The notes under the pieces: generated by a model
Databases searched by the model: none
Told to the model about the DNA's origin: nothing
Seen by the model: only the letters and a program-made list of their open reading frames with translations
Position numbers and translations under genes: made by a program
Source of the DNA: Flavobacterium salmonis
GTDB lineage: Bacteria; Bacteroidota; Bacteroidia; Flavobacteriales; Flavobacteriaceae
Length of the DNA: 64,000 bases
Direction of reading: 5' to 3'
Assembly: GCF_903819435.1 (NCBI RefSeq)
Contig: NZ_CAIJDP010000060.1
Location: 124,001-188,000 of the forward strand
In this document: in pieces, positions 25,079 through 34,402 of the stretch
Layout of the letters: every line of letters begins with the position of its first letter
Numbering within the stretch: position 1 is the stretch's first letter

Positions 25079-25427
25079 TTAAATTGCAAAATCAAACAAC
25101 ATTTTCTTAACTTGGTCTTCAATTTGTAAAACCTCTTCAATCGGCATGCTGCACGGCAAACATGGAGCAAAAAAAGGAGTACCGCAATTACCATATTAAG
25201 CCATAAACTGTTAGAAAGAAGTTGGGCACATTCCTTAAAATTTAATTTTTTATTTTCTGCGAAATGAAAGGTGTTAATCCATAAGCTAACCCAATAACCA
25301 AAACCAACGTAAAACCCGAATGCACCAGCGAGACAGCAGCAAATGGTATTGTTCTTGCATAACGCCCGATAATAATGGTATCAGCAGTCTGCACCAAAGT
25401 ATGGCTCAGCTGCGAAATTATAACAGG
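25079..25427 (-). pseudogene. Remnant of a MATE family efflux transporter
   Basis: Read on the minus strand from 25427, the frame gives PVIISQLSHTLVQTADTIII, then a segment with RTIPFAAVSLVHSGF and GLAYGLTPF: the first two helices of a MATE (NorM-like) multidrug exporter. Farther on, LSNSLWLNMVIAVLLFLLH continues the MATE pattern after a loss of sequence, and MPIEEVLQIEDQV lies in yet another frame before a stop. The start is missing (stop codons precede PVIIS), the middle is deleted and at least one frameshift is present. It is a dead gene abutting an AraC regulator that may once have controlled it. Confidence 0.8.
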
Positions 25428-25449
25428 TCATACCTATTCCATCTGAAAA

Positions 25450-26322
25450 CTAAGAAAATATTCCCTTTTGATAATCTGAAATAAACTCGCTGCTGGTTAT
25501 TCCGGTTTGGGTTTTAAAAAATCGCATCATATGTCCGGGTTCCGAAAAATGAAGATCATAAGCGATCTCAGCAATAGTCTTTCCGGAATGTATCAGGTCA
25601 TTTTTTATTTCAAACAACAGTCTCTGTTTCAAGAGTTCGGTAGCGGTAACATTAAACTGTTTTTTCACACAAGTATTAATGGTAATCCTGCTCACATTTA
25701 ATAAATCCGCATAGTACTCAATTCGCTGTTTATCCCTGATATTCATCTCTAATAACTGCTTGAACTGATAAGCATAGTTATTCTCGGCCCTTTCAATCGA
25801 GAGATTGTTTCTCTCGGCATATACTCTGTTGAACTTCAAAAGCAGGTAGTACGTTAACGAGCGTATGATATGAATGCTGTCCTTCCTGCCATTTACAAGT
25901 TCCGATTTTATTTCCATAAGCTGATCCAATGCTTTTTGAAGCTGCTCATTTTCAATAGTAATATTTAAGGGATAATTCAACTGATAAAAATAAAGAAGCC
26001 GGTAAGTAAAGAATTTATCCGAGAAAAAATCGTTAAGAAAATTTTCCTGAAAAACCAAAACAGTGAAGTCTAATCCCTCTTTCTCCAAGTTCCATTGTCT
26101 TTTCTGAAAAGGCGAAATAAAAACAATTGTATTGTCAGAAATATTGATTTTCTGCTGATTTAAAATTAAAGATCCTTTAGCTTTTTTAAAAAGCAAAATT
26201 TCAAAAAAATCGGTATTATAACTATCACGTTCCAAATATGTTTCGCTCAGCACATCTCTGTGCAATACATTGAGAAGCATCTCAACACCACATTCGCTTT
26301 TATGAAATTTGACTGTTTTCAT
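25450..26322 (-). CDS. AraC family transcriptional regulator
   Basis: A 290-residue regulator. The N-terminal 170 residues form the sensing domain with cupin-like features (SLILNQQKINISDNTIVFISP). The C-terminal 100 residues hold the two helix-turn-helix motifs: IEYYADLLNVSRITINTCVKK, then TIAEIAYDLHFSEPGHMMRFFKTQTG, the usual AraC signature. It lies directly upstream of the decayed MATE gene on the same strand (22 bases), so its original target may be lost. The ligand is unknown. Confidence 0.9.
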   Translation of the reverse strand: MKTVKFHKSECGVEMLLNVLHRDVLSETYLERDSYNTDFFEILLFKKAKGSLILNQQKINISDNTIVFISPFQKRQWNLEKEGLDFTVLVFQENFLNDFFSDKFFTYRLLYFYQLNYPLNITIENEQLQKALDQLMEIKSELVNGRKDSIHIIRSLTYYLLLKFNRVYAERNNLSIERAENNYAYQFKQLLEMNIRDKQRIEYYADLLNVSRITINTCVKKQFNVTATELLKQRLLFEIKNDLIHSGKTIAEIAYDLHFSEPGHMMRFFKTQTGITSSEFISDYQKGIFS

Positions 26323-26408
26323 TTTAATTTATTTAATATCTAAAATATGAAATTAGTTGCTGTAATTTCCCAGGTCTTCTTAAATAGTATAATTAAACAC
26401 AACCGTTT

Positions 26409-27329
26409 TTATCTATTCTTCACATTATAAAAAAGTGCAAAACTCTTTCTGATGCTGAAATTCTTATAAAGGTACACAGCCCCAAATATGATGATAGACA
26501 TGAGCAGCACCTGAAAATAAAAATAGGAGTAAGAGGCATTATAGAGGATCATAGGAAGAATAGCCATAGCGTAAGCCGGAGGAAGCCTGAATTTAAAAAT
26601 CTTTAAAATTAAAGCTACTGCCAGGATATCTGCCAAAACAACCAAGAGAAGGTTATTCAAAAAATGTAAGGCCTGTATTCCGACAAACGAAGCTAAAAAA
26701 AGACAGACAATCTGTTTTTTTAAGGTTACCATATCATACACCTCTTTGTGTGCCGCTTCATAACCAGTAACAATTACTGGAGGAAGAGCAGCCATAAACA
26801 TCCATTTTTCCTGATCACAAATTAAAATCCATAGTGCAATGAATACCATATAAAGGATACCGTCCCTGGAATTCTCCTGTTTTGGCAGACCAATGTTTTT
26901 TTTCTCAGTATTTGACAAAACTACATACAATGATAAGGCACAGGTAAAAAGCAGAATCGAAATAATAAAAGAGTAAGAACTAGCATTAGTTATCACAGGA
27001 AGCAAACCTGTTGCCAATGCCGGAGCCAGGAAACTTTTAAAAAGTCTCAAAACCAGCAACATTAGAGCGAGTATTAAAACAAGTTTGTAAGCATATTCAA
27101 TAGGAAGCATGTTGACTAAAAAGCCCAATACAGCAGTAATGGAAGGCAGTAAAAATAGGTGCAGAGGCTTCGAGAGCCATATTGGATTTTGATAAACCAG
27201 ACATCCTACAGCCAATGCAGCAATTTCCGGAAGTATTATTTCCTTGCTTTTAAAAACCATAGCGGCAATTATCATTAAAATAATGATTGTAAATCCAACT
27301 ATGCTTTTATTGTAAAATATTTTATTCAT
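26409..27329 (-). CDS. Polytopic membrane protein of unknown function (about 10 helices)
   Basis: From the ATG at 27329 (MNKIFYNKSIVGF) the product has 306 residues; an upstream TTG at 27353 is less likely. Hydrophobic segments appear in two related halves: LPEIAALAVGCLVYQNP with KPLHLFLLPSITAVLGF in the first, and MAALPPVIVTGYEAAH with LPPAYAMAILPMILYN in the second. A repeat of inverted or tandem type is common in small transporters. HPP-family or aromatic-acid exporter relatives are possible, but I do not recognise a diagnostic motif. It follows the AraC gene by 86 bases in the same direction and may be its target. Confidence 0.6.
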   Translation of the reverse strand: MNKIFYNKSIVGFTIIILMIIAAMVFKSKEIILPEIAALAVGCLVYQNPIWLSKPLHLFLLPSITAVLGFLVNMLPIEYAYKLVLILALMLLVLRLFKSFLAPALATGLLPVITNASSYSFIISILLFTCALSLYVVLSNTEKKNIGLPKQENSRDGILYMVFIALWILICDQEKWMFMAALPPVIVTGYEAAHKEVYDMVTLKKQIVCLFLASFVGIQALHFLNNLLLVVLADILAVALILKIFKFRLPPAYAMAILPMILYNASYSYFYFQVLLMSIIIFGAVYLYKNFSIRKSFALFYNVKNR

Positions 27330-27450
27330 AGAAAATATAACTTGGTTGAGCAAATTTACAATTTCATTTGCAAATAATTTAAAACAACAAAAATGAGCAG
27401 TAATAATTTACCGCTCATTTTATAAAATTGATTGTTTATATGCGATCTAT

Positions 27451-27993
27451 TTACGAAAGCAGATATTGTTCTGTTGTTACAATCTTGGCGTAAAAGAATT
27501 CTAATGCTGCTAAAAAGGCATTGTGTACATCGGCAGCCTTAACATTCTGACCATTAATCTGAAGGTCCATTGTAGCGCAGGCATCACCAATTACTGTGCA
27601 CTCAAATCCAAAATCAAAAGCAGCCCTTGTTCCTGCATCAATACACATATGAGTCATCATTCCGGTAATTACTAAATGTGTTATCTCATTTGACTGCAAA
27701 TATTCCAGCAAATCAGTCCCCCTAAAACTATTAGGAAATTGTTTCGTAATTATTTTTTCTCCTTCTAATGGTTTTACATTTTCATGAATTTCTACCCCTT
27801 GTGTTCCAGATACAAAAAAGGGAATTCCTTCTGCGGATATATGCTGCACATGAACAATGGTGTCATTTTCTTTCCTGAAATGCTCCAACACTCTTTTTGC
27901 ATTTTCACTTGCGGGAATTGGATTTACCAGTTCTAATGCGCCATTTTCAAAATATTCTTTCTGTACATCTATTATTATTAAGGCTTTCTTCAT
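27451..27993 (-). CDS. Isochorismatase-like cysteine hydrolase
   Basis: A 180-residue soluble enzyme. The first strand ALIIIDVQKEYF carries the catalytic Asp (residue 9), and GMMTHMCIDAGTRAAFDFGFE carries the nucleophilic Cys (about 117) in the isochorismatase-fold order. IPASENAKRVLEHFRKEND and the HVQHIS strand are typical of nicotinamidase-like family members. The reaction is hydrolysis of an amide or vinyl-ether; without context the substrate cannot be named. It stands alone on the minus strand with more than 100 bases on each side. Confidence 0.88.
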   Translation of the reverse strand: MKKALIIIDVQKEYFENGALELVNPIPASENAKRVLEHFRKENDTIVHVQHISAEGIPFFVSGTQGVEIHENVKPLEGEKIITKQFPNSFRGTDLLEYLQSNEITHLVITGMMTHMCIDAGTRAAFDFGFECTVIGDACATMDLQINGQNVKAADVHNAFLAALEFFYAKIVTTEQYLLS

Positions 27994-28126
27994 TTTAGTT
28001 TATTTTTTTTAATTTTTATCTATTACAAAATTAAAACTTAGATTATCCCTATCAGATACCAAAACAGTTTCAATGCATACCATTTTGATAAGCAAAGTAA
28101 TTTGCAGCCATATTAATAGTTCTGAA

Positions 28127-28882
28127 CTATGCATCATAATCCTTTTGCTTCGCACCATTTTTTAATTTATCATCGAATTCACCAGCAGCAGTTATGGTTA
28201 TGAAGAGTATCAGCATAATAAAATAAAGATCATTATAATCGGGTTTTGGCGCGAAGATTTCCGTTAAGCCGTCAAATACAAAAAAGGACAGCAGTACCAG
28301 GCTAAATTTACCAGTACTATTTTTAAAAGCACGTATAATGTCAAATTTTTCATCCGGCTTTTTAAATTTACGCAGACTAGGAATTAATGCAGGTACCTGC
28401 TCTGCCCATACTGAATATTTGAATCCATACTTTCGTTTGCAATGAATCTCTTCGGCAATCATAATTCTTTCAAAAAATACACAGCAGAAAAGCAGAAAGG
28501 AAATAATAAAAAAAAGATTACCCGTTACCAGAGCCGGTCCGAGCCACATTAGAAGCATACCATAACAAAGCGGGTGCCGTACTACTGAATAAGCCCCGTT
28601 TTTATTAAGCGTTTCATCTCTCCTGTCCCTACTGTCCAATGAAGTTCCATTGGCAGAATACCCATTGGTATATACCATAACAGCAAAGCCAAGCAAGCTG
28701 AAAAGCAAGCACGTTAATTCATAGATTGATTCATACTTCGAATTCTGAAAAAAATAATTTTCAGGATAAGTAGCTGATGTCAATAAAAATATATAACCCA
28801 AAATCAAAACAAACAAAGGAAGTCCCTTTGCTGAAGTGCTAAGATTAAAACCTTGTTTTTCTAACTCCTCCTGAAGTGCCAT
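28127..28882 (-). CDS. Isoprenylcysteine carboxyl methyltransferase-like (ICMT/PEMT type) membrane methyltransferase
   Basis: A 251-residue membrane protein. The family core is visible: NGAYSVVRHPLCYGMLLMW (H-P binding the methyl donor), then an E-rich segment ERIMIAEEIHCKRKYGFKY and VPALIPS at the end of the core. Bacterial members methylate various small or lipid substrates with S-adenosylmethionine; prenylated cysteine is not a bacterial substrate, so the true target is unknown. Two further helices follow the core at about 195-240. Upstream lies the terminator of the cytochrome genes, so it has its own promoter. Confidence 0.8.
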   Translation of the reverse strand: MALQEELEKQGFNLSTSAKGLPLFVLILGYIFLLTSATYPENYFFQNSKYESIYELTCLLFSLLGFAVMVYTNGYSANGTSLDSRDRRDETLNKNGAYSVVRHPLCYGMLLMWLGPALVTGNLFFIISFLLFCCVFFERIMIAEEIHCKRKYGFKYSVWAEQVPALIPSLRKFKKPDEKFDIIRAFKNSTGKFSLVLLSFFVFDGLTEIFAPKPDYNDLYFIMLILFITITAAGEFDDKLKNGAKQKDYDA

Positions 28883-28915
28883 TATTGAGCCATAATTTTA
28901 GGATTTATTACTTCT

Positions 28916-28957
28916 TTAAAAAAGAAGCCCTGCGTGTGTCAGCAGCAACAGGGCTTC
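28916..28957 (-). terminator. Intrinsic terminator of the cytochrome operon
   Basis: On the minus strand a perfect 9-base-pair stem (GAAGCCCTG with CAGGGCTTC) encloses a 16-base loop and is followed at once by TTTTTT. It sits 48 bases past the stop of the 54-residue membrane protein and before the methyltransferase gene, which marks the end of the preceding transcript. Confidence 0.85.
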
Positions 28958-29004
28958 AGACTACCAAAATTTAAATGAAACTTTTTTTGTGGAACACTTT
29001 TTAA

Positions 29005-29169
29005 CTAATACAGTCCCTTTATAAATTGATAATCCTTTTCTAGTGGGTTTTCTTTGTTATTTACTTCTTTTGACTTTACCAACTGTAGTGTAACTGATTT
29101 TATTTTTATCAGAAAAATAATTGCAAGAAGTACAAAAATTAAAATCATAATGGAAAAAACTTGAATCAT
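29005..29169 (-). CDS. Small single-helix membrane protein after the cytochrome genes (54 aa)
   Basis: The ATG at 29169 opens a 54-codon frame. Residues about 3-22 (VFSIMILIFVLLAIIFLIK) are one hydrophobic helix; the rest is a charged tail (KSKEVNNKENPLEKDYQ). It lies 238 bases after the cytochrome c-fusion gene, on the same strand, and before their shared terminator. Tiny one-helix subunits such as CydX and CcoQ are normal parts of terminal-oxidase complexes, so it may be a third subunit. The leader has only an AAAGAA-like ribosome-binding site. Short length and weak signal keep the call tentative. Confidence 0.5.
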   Translation of the reverse strand: MIQVFSIMILIFVLLAIIFLIKIKSVTLQLVKSKEVNNKENPLEKDYQFIKGLY

Positions 29170-29407
29170 AATATTCTTTTTTTTTAGTTAAAAAATCAAT
29201 TAAAGTTGCTGGTTCATGAGCTGAATTATTTAAAATTGCGACTTGTTCTACAGTCTGACAAAGCACTCTGCTCTGTTATAATTTCTTTATCCTGCATTTT
29301 TTATTTCTTTTTAAATCTTGTTTATCCTGTATAAAACGCCCGTAACAACATGAAAACAATCAACGGAAAGAGATAGCAGACAGGAATTATATAAAATCAT
29401 TTTAAAT

Positions 29408-30754
29408 TTATTTAATCGTCAGGATATACTCTGCCAGCTGATCCAGCTTCTGTTGATCCAACTGCGATTCAAAACCTGGCATTTGTGGATAATCGGGACG
29501 TTTTTTGCCAGGATTTTTTATCCATTTCTGTAAATCTGCAGTATTACCTTTATAGATTTTTGCCATTTCCAAAACGGGCGGTCCCACTAATTTTTCATCG
29601 ATTTTATGGCATGCAGTACAATATTGGCTGAATACCTTCTGCCCTTTCTCTGCCTCTGTCATATCTGCCGAAGCTGCTCCTGCTTCCTGGGCTTTCACTT
29701 TAGCCAAAGCTTCCTTTTTCAAAATTTGAAATTCTGCTGTTTTAATTTTTACCAACTCCTGATGTTTTTCAAGTGCATTGGCCCTGTATATCTGTCTTCC
29801 TGATCCCATACACAAAACAGTGACTCCCAAAAGAATTGCTATTTTATAAAAATCTTTTTCTATATTTTCCTTCTCCCCTGTAAGTCTTTTCCATATCAGC
29901 CACATGGCGGGAACAGCAAAAATAACTCCAGAGAAAATGATCAGAATCAGGTTCCATCCCATCCCTTTGGAAGGCAGGGTCAGCAATACCAGCGGACCAA
30001 TCATGAACTGGCATATGGAGGCGGTAAATGCCAAAGAATAACCTTTCTTTTGAATATCATATCGGGTAAATTTTTGATAGATTTCTTCAAATGGGTAACT
30101 CTTGCGGCTGTTATACCAAAAAATAAATAAGCCTGTTACTGCCAGTGAAGACAAGATAAAGTGCAGGTATCTGGGAAAAATATTAGGGAGAAACAGTGCA
30201 TCAACAAAACCTTTTACTACTGCCCACTTTTCAGGAAAGAGCATTAAATTGATATTGGTCAAAAATATAAAGGGGATAAACAGAAAGATAATGGTTGCCA
30301 AGGCCAAAATTGAAATATGAACTGCTTTGTGATTTTCTAATGTCTCCCAAGTATACTTATGCAGGTAAGTAAGCAGGAATGCTACAGTCACCAGCGGTAT
30401 TACCGCGATCCACATCAAGCCTGTAAGTGCATTTGCCGAGTAAAAATAGATGGTATACAATACATTAATACTCAAAAGCGGTGCAATACCCAGTACAACA
30501 GCGATACTTTTGTTTACTGTTATTGTTTTTGCTATTTCATGTGCAAGTATATCGTATTCCTTATTTTTAAGACCTTTGATCTGAGCTATCAAAGCTAGAA
30601 TTGAACCTCCAAGCATCAGGTTAACAAAAAGAATATGTAATAGAAATGACAGCACCAAAACAACTACAAAGAACCATTCAGGCATTGGCAGCGGCAGTGG
30701 AATATCTTTTGGAACCGGAACGTTGTTTTGCAACGCAATATATAAATTGATCAT
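29408..30754 (-). CDS. Polytopic membrane protein with fused C-terminal cytochrome c domain
   Basis: A 448-residue protein. About eight to nine membrane helices cover residues 20-325; histidines suited to haem or metal binding occur in LSFLLHILFVNLMLGG and in PRYLHFILSSLAVTG, where CydA-type proteins also carry ligands. A lysine-rich linker (about 330-365) leads to a class I cytochrome c domain with C-T-A-C-H near residue 381 and a distal Met in YPQMPGF. It probably passes electrons between quinol and a c-type partner. It is 11 bases from the adjacent CydA-like gene. I do not know an established name for this architecture. Confidence 0.75.
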   Translation of the reverse strand: MINLYIALQNNVPVPKDIPLPLPMPEWFFVVVLVLSFLLHILFVNLMLGGSILALIAQIKGLKNKEYDILAHEIAKTITVNKSIAVVLGIAPLLSINVLYTIYFYSANALTGLMWIAVIPLVTVAFLLTYLHKYTWETLENHKAVHISILALATIIFLFIPFIFLTNINLMLFPEKWAVVKGFVDALFLPNIFPRYLHFILSSLAVTGLFIFWYNSRKSYPFEEIYQKFTRYDIQKKGYSLAFTASICQFMIGPLVLLTLPSKGMGWNLILIIFSGVIFAVPAMWLIWKRLTGEKENIEKDFYKIAILLGVTVLCMGSGRQIYRANALEKHQELVKIKTAEFQILKKEALAKVKAQEAGAASADMTEAEKGQKVFSQYCTACHKIDEKLVGPPVLEMAKIYKGNTADLQKWIKNPGKKRPDYPQMPGFESQLDQQKLDQLAEYILTIK

Positions 30755-30765
30755 TTTAAACTTTA

Positions 30766-32208
30766 TTATTTTTTATTTGCTAAAACTACTTTTGTATCTT
30801 GTAGTCCACTTACCTCTACACCTTCTGACTGTGCTCCTTCGAGAACATCTCCTGTATCCTGAATACTGCGGATATAGGCCGCCAAGGCTTCACTTTCTTC
30901 TTGGGTACCTGGAAAAGGAGGCATATAGGTTCTTCCGTTATGCATATTGGGAATATAAGATGCCATCGAGTTAATATCCAGCGGTTTTCCAACTCCATAC
31001 ATACGCTCAAAAACATCAACCACACTATTGACTCCCTGAGTTGTATGACAGCGACTGCATGCAATTGCAAAAACATTTCTGCCGGCTTCTACTTTGTTTT
31101 CCGCTGTAATCTCGGTTACTGTAGTATAGGTGGCATTTTTAAGAAGTCCGTATTGCTGGTAAACGGGATAATCTTCTTCCAATAATAAGTTGGAATACAT
31201 ATAACCTCCAATTACATATGGTTTTCGGACAAATTCACGCACCCTTTCAAAAAATCCAAGATATCCAAAAGCCATAACTACGGGAAACAATACAATATAA
31301 CTTCTAATCCATCTGGCTTTAAATAACCCTAAAACTGCCATTATGAGAGAAGAGGAAATTCCAAATAGTATAAAATACTTCATCAAATCGTAGTATTTAT
31401 TGAAATCCATTGTACCGACAGCTGTACTCATATTGGCGATCATAGCCTCAGGAATAGCACGATAGTAAATCACTGCCCCAATAAGCGAAATAGGAGCCCA
31501 CAGAATGATCCATTTTGACACATATTTAACTGCCTTAAGCCTTAAATTGGTGCCTTTTTTAAAGAACAGCGTTACCAGCATCATTCCAAAACTGCCTGCC
31601 ACCAGCATAGCAGTGGGCGTCCTGAATAATAATTGAGGAAGATATATAGGGTTGGTAAAACCATTAAGCAGACTCTTATGGGCGTTCCAGTTTCCTGGAT
31701 CCATCATAAAACTCAAAATCGAAACAATGATTGCCATAGTAATCCAGGAGAACAAACTTAAGAACCATCCAAAACGAATGTGCAATAATTTAGCCTTTAG
31801 TGATGTATTGCTGCTCTTCCATGTCAAAAAGTAAATCATGATTAAAATCACTTCGGTAACAAAAACAAGCCATTCTATAAACCATGCCCAGTAAAAAACG
31901 CGTATTAAACTTCCAATTGAGGTGGGACTCACAAGAGCCACAGAGAACCATATACCCACACCGGTCATTGCCCCGAGTGTTGTTGTGATGATAAAAGCAA
32001 CCTTCATCATATTATAAATCCTGTTGTCCCAATCTAAATCGGTAATCTGTTCCCTGCCGCTATTTTTTACGCCTTTCTGTTCCAGCCAGGTTATAAGTGG
32101 CATAAAACCAACTGCTAAACCGTGATTAATCATTACGTGAATAATGGCAATGATTGCGATAAGCATTCTATTGTTGAGCCAGTCTAAATGAAAAATTGGA
32201 AAGTCCAT
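30766..32208 (-). CDS. CydA-like membrane protein with fused C-terminal cytochrome c domain
   Basis: A 480-residue protein with about nine helices in the first 330 residues. The opening NRMLIAIIAIIHVMINHGLA, then FIITTTLGAMTGVGIWFS and WFIEWLVFVTEVILIMIYF follow the order of CydA, the haem-b subunit of bd-type oxidases, though the quinol-loop GRQPW motif is missing. The C-terminal domain has C-S-R-C-H near residue 384 and the distal Met in TYMPPF, a fused c-type haem. It is the upstream partner of the second cytochrome fusion (11-base gap). A divergent quinol- or cytochrome-linked oxidoreductase is likely; the terminal acceptor is unknown. Confidence 0.75.
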   Translation of the reverse strand: MDFPIFHLDWLNNRMLIAIIAIIHVMINHGLAVGFMPLITWLEQKGVKNSGREQITDLDWDNRIYNMMKVAFIITTTLGAMTGVGIWFSVALVSPTSIGSLIRVFYWAWFIEWLVFVTEVILIMIYFLTWKSSNTSLKAKLLHIRFGWFLSLFSWITMAIIVSILSFMMDPGNWNAHKSLLNGFTNPIYLPQLLFRTPTAMLVAGSFGMMLVTLFFKKGTNLRLKAVKYVSKWIILWAPISLIGAVIYYRAIPEAMIANMSTAVGTMDFNKYYDLMKYFILFGISSSLIMAVLGLFKARWIRSYIVLFPVVMAFGYLGFFERVREFVRKPYVIGGYMYSNLLLEEDYPVYQQYGLLKNATYTTVTEITAENKVEAGRNVFAIACSRCHTTQGVNSVVDVFERMYGVGKPLDINSMASYIPNMHNGRTYMPPFPGTQEESEALAAYIRSIQDTGDVLEGAQSEGVEVSGLQDTKVVLANKK

Positions 32209-32829
32209 AAAATAATTCTGTTTTTATACCGCAAATTTCGGACAGTAATTCCAAAACTGCTAAAAACAAAAAAGCAGGAAGTTTAAAAAAACGTTACTTT
32301 CAGATTCGTTATTAGTACTTTTTATACCACACTTTATTACTCTTAATTTAGCTTTTCAATCCTTTCTATTTGCTAAATACACTATTCTCGTAAAACTATC
32401 TAAATATACATCAATCTAAATTCAAAAAAATAAACACAAACAACTCAAAAACAGATGCTTAATGCATAAATAAAAAGCTTTCTGCTAAAATCCGTGTACT
32501 GTTTTCAAACTGTAGCATATAGTTTATTTAAGATGTTTAGATTCAGCTATTTTTGTATTGCCAAAACATATTAAATAAATAAGAAATCCATCAATATTAT
32601 ATTTCAGTTTAAAAATTATAATTGCTTTTTTGTTTGACAAACAGATCAAAGAAAACGAATTACGGTGCAGCTAATACAGTTACGGTAAATTTTAATTTAA
32701 CAAGCTGTTTTCAGGTAGGGAAAAAGCTTGTTTTACTGTTATATATAAATATTCAAATAATAATAATAATAATAAACGGACATGCCGAACACCGTTTTAC
32801 AAAGTAGGCAGTTTAATCAAATTGAAAAA
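32209..32829. promoter_or_regulatory. Divergent promoter region
   Basis: A 620-base gap between the cytochrome operon (leftward) and the carbonic anhydrase (rightward). No protein-coding frame is convincing. It is AT-rich; an ATAATAATAATAATAATAA-type tract lies at 32755-32775 just before the carbonic anhydrase leader. The promoters of both operons must be here, but I cannot point to exact boxes with confidence. Confidence 0.45.
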
Positions 32830-33582
32830 ATGAACAATCAATCCAAATCACTGGTAATGCTATTCGCAACAATACTATTGGTCTCTTGTAACAACACAAC
32901 AAAAACAGAAAAATCAAATTCACCTTCTACTACAAAAGAAAATTTAAAACCTGTAATTTCTCATGTAATGACCAAGGAAGAACAGACAAGGCTTACACCT
33001 GACGCTATTTTACAGGAATTTATAGAAGGCAATAAGCGTTTTCAAAGCGGCACTACTACGGTACGTGACCATAGTAAACAAGCCAGAAAATCAGCACCGG
33101 GCCAGTTTCCAAAAGCAGTTGTACTCAGTTGTGTAGACAGCCGTGTGCCGGTAGAAGATGTATTTGATCAGGGTTTGGGAGATATTTTTGTGGGAAGAGT
33201 AGCAGGAAATTTTGTAAACGAAGACTTATTAGGGAGTATGGAATTTGCCTGTAAAGTTTCCGGTGCAAAATTGGTTTTAGTAATGGGACACCAGCACTGC
33301 GGAGCTATAAAAGGTGCAATTGATGATGTAAAACTTGGAAATATTACCGCTATGCTTTCAAAAATAAAACCAGCTGTAGCAATGAGTCAGGATTTTAAAG
33401 GCAAGAAAACTTCTAAAAATGACGAATTTGTAAAACACGTTTCAGAAAACAATGTGCTTTATTCTATGGATCAAATTCGCAAAAAAAGCCCAATTCTTAA
33501 AGAAATGGAAGATAAAGGAGAAATAAAAATCGTAGGTGTGTTTTATAATTTGACAGACGGAACCCTTGAATTCTTAAAATAA
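32830..33582 (+). CDS. Lipoprotein beta-class carbonic anhydrase
   Basis: Counted from the ATG at 32830 (MNNQSKSLVM), the product is 250 residues long and opens with a lipoprotein signal ending LLVSC, so the enzyme should be anchored in the periplasm or outer membrane. An upstream in-frame ATG at 32782 would place 16 polar residues before the signal. The beta-carbonic anhydrase zinc ligands are present: SCVDSR (Cys and Asp-Arg dyad) and GHQHCGA (His and Cys). It interconverts CO2 and bicarbonate. Its stop codon overlaps the ATG of the DUF2490 gene. Export is unusual for the beta class, which is generally cytoplasmic. Confidence 0.9.
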   Translation: MNNQSKSLVMLFATILLVSCNNTTKTEKSNSPSTTKENLKPVISHVMTKEEQTRLTPDAILQEFIEGNKRFQSGTTTVRDHSKQARKSAPGQFPKAVVLSCVDSRVPVEDVFDQGLGDIFVGRVAGNFVNEDLLGSMEFACKVSGAKLVLVMGHQHCGAIKGAIDDVKLGNITAMLSKIKPAVAMSQDFKGKKTSKNDEFVKHVSENNVLYSMDQIRKKSPILKEMEDKGEIKIVGVFYNLTDGTLEFLK

Positions 33583-34376
33583 TGAGCATTAAAAATTATT
33601 TATTCACCATCCTTTTTTTAATTTGGAGTTCACAGTCAGTAATCGGGCAAAATAATCGTATTAGTACAAACAACAGCATTGGTTGGTATAACTTTTTTGG
33701 AACATTCAAAATCTCAGAAAAATTTGGAATACATAGCGAATACCAATGGAGAAGAAATGAAATGATTACCCAATGGCAGCAAAGTTTATTACGGATTGGG
33801 ATAAATTACAACTTAAATTCAAGAGTGTTGTTCCGGATTGGCTATGGCTTTATCGAAACTTATCCTTATGGAGAAATACCCATAAATGGAATGGGCAGAG
33901 ATTTTACAGAACATAGAATTTTTGAAATGGTACAGCTGAATCACAAAGAAGGAATCCTTGATTTCTCGCATAGATTTATGTTAGAACAAAGATTTGTAGG
34001 CAGGTACAGTTCCATAAATGAGACAACAGAAGACGAATTTCCGTTATTGAACCGAATTCGGTATATGATAAGAGTTCAGGTGCCTTTAAAAGGAAATGAG
34101 ATAAAAGACAAAACACCCTATTTAGCTTTCTATGACGAAATTTTTATTGGATTTGGAAAAAATGTAAACATGAACGTTTTTGATCAAAACAGAATTGGAA
34201 TTTTGTTAGGCTACAGATTTAATAAAAATATAAGAATTGAAGGTGGATATCTAAATCAAACCCTGCAATTGGGAAGACAGCTAGGCGGAAGAAATGTTTT
34301 TCAAAACAATAATGGAATTATATTGAATACCAATTTAAACTTTGACTTGACGAAAACAAATAAAACCATTGAATAG
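33582..34376 (+). CDS. DUF2490 outer-membrane beta-barrel protein
   Basis: A 264-residue protein with a signal peptide (to about VIGQ, residue 23). The body alternates amphipathic strands with aromatic edges: HSEYQWRRNEMITQWQQSLLR, FSHRFMLEQRFVGRY and IRIEGGYLNQT, as in DUF2490 proteins, which are thought to be outer-membrane barrels. Its start ATG overlaps the stop of the carbonic anhydrase by one base, so the two are translated together; whether it forms a pore for bicarbonate is unknown. A bidirectional terminator follows it. Confidence 0.85.
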   Translation: MSIKNYLFTILFLIWSSQSVIGQNNRISTNNSIGWYNFFGTFKISEKFGIHSEYQWRRNEMITQWQQSLLRIGINYNLNSRVLFRIGYGFIETYPYGEIPINGMGRDFTEHRIFEMVQLNHKEGILDFSHRFMLEQRFVGRYSSINETTEDEFPLLNRIRYMIRVQVPLKGNEIKDKTPYLAFYDEIFIGFGKNVNMNVFDQNRIGILLGYRFNKNIRIEGGYLNQTLQLGRQLGGRNVFQNNNGIILNTNLNFDLTKTNKTIE

Positions 34377-34402
34377 AACTTATTAAGAATCAGATAAAAA
34401 GA

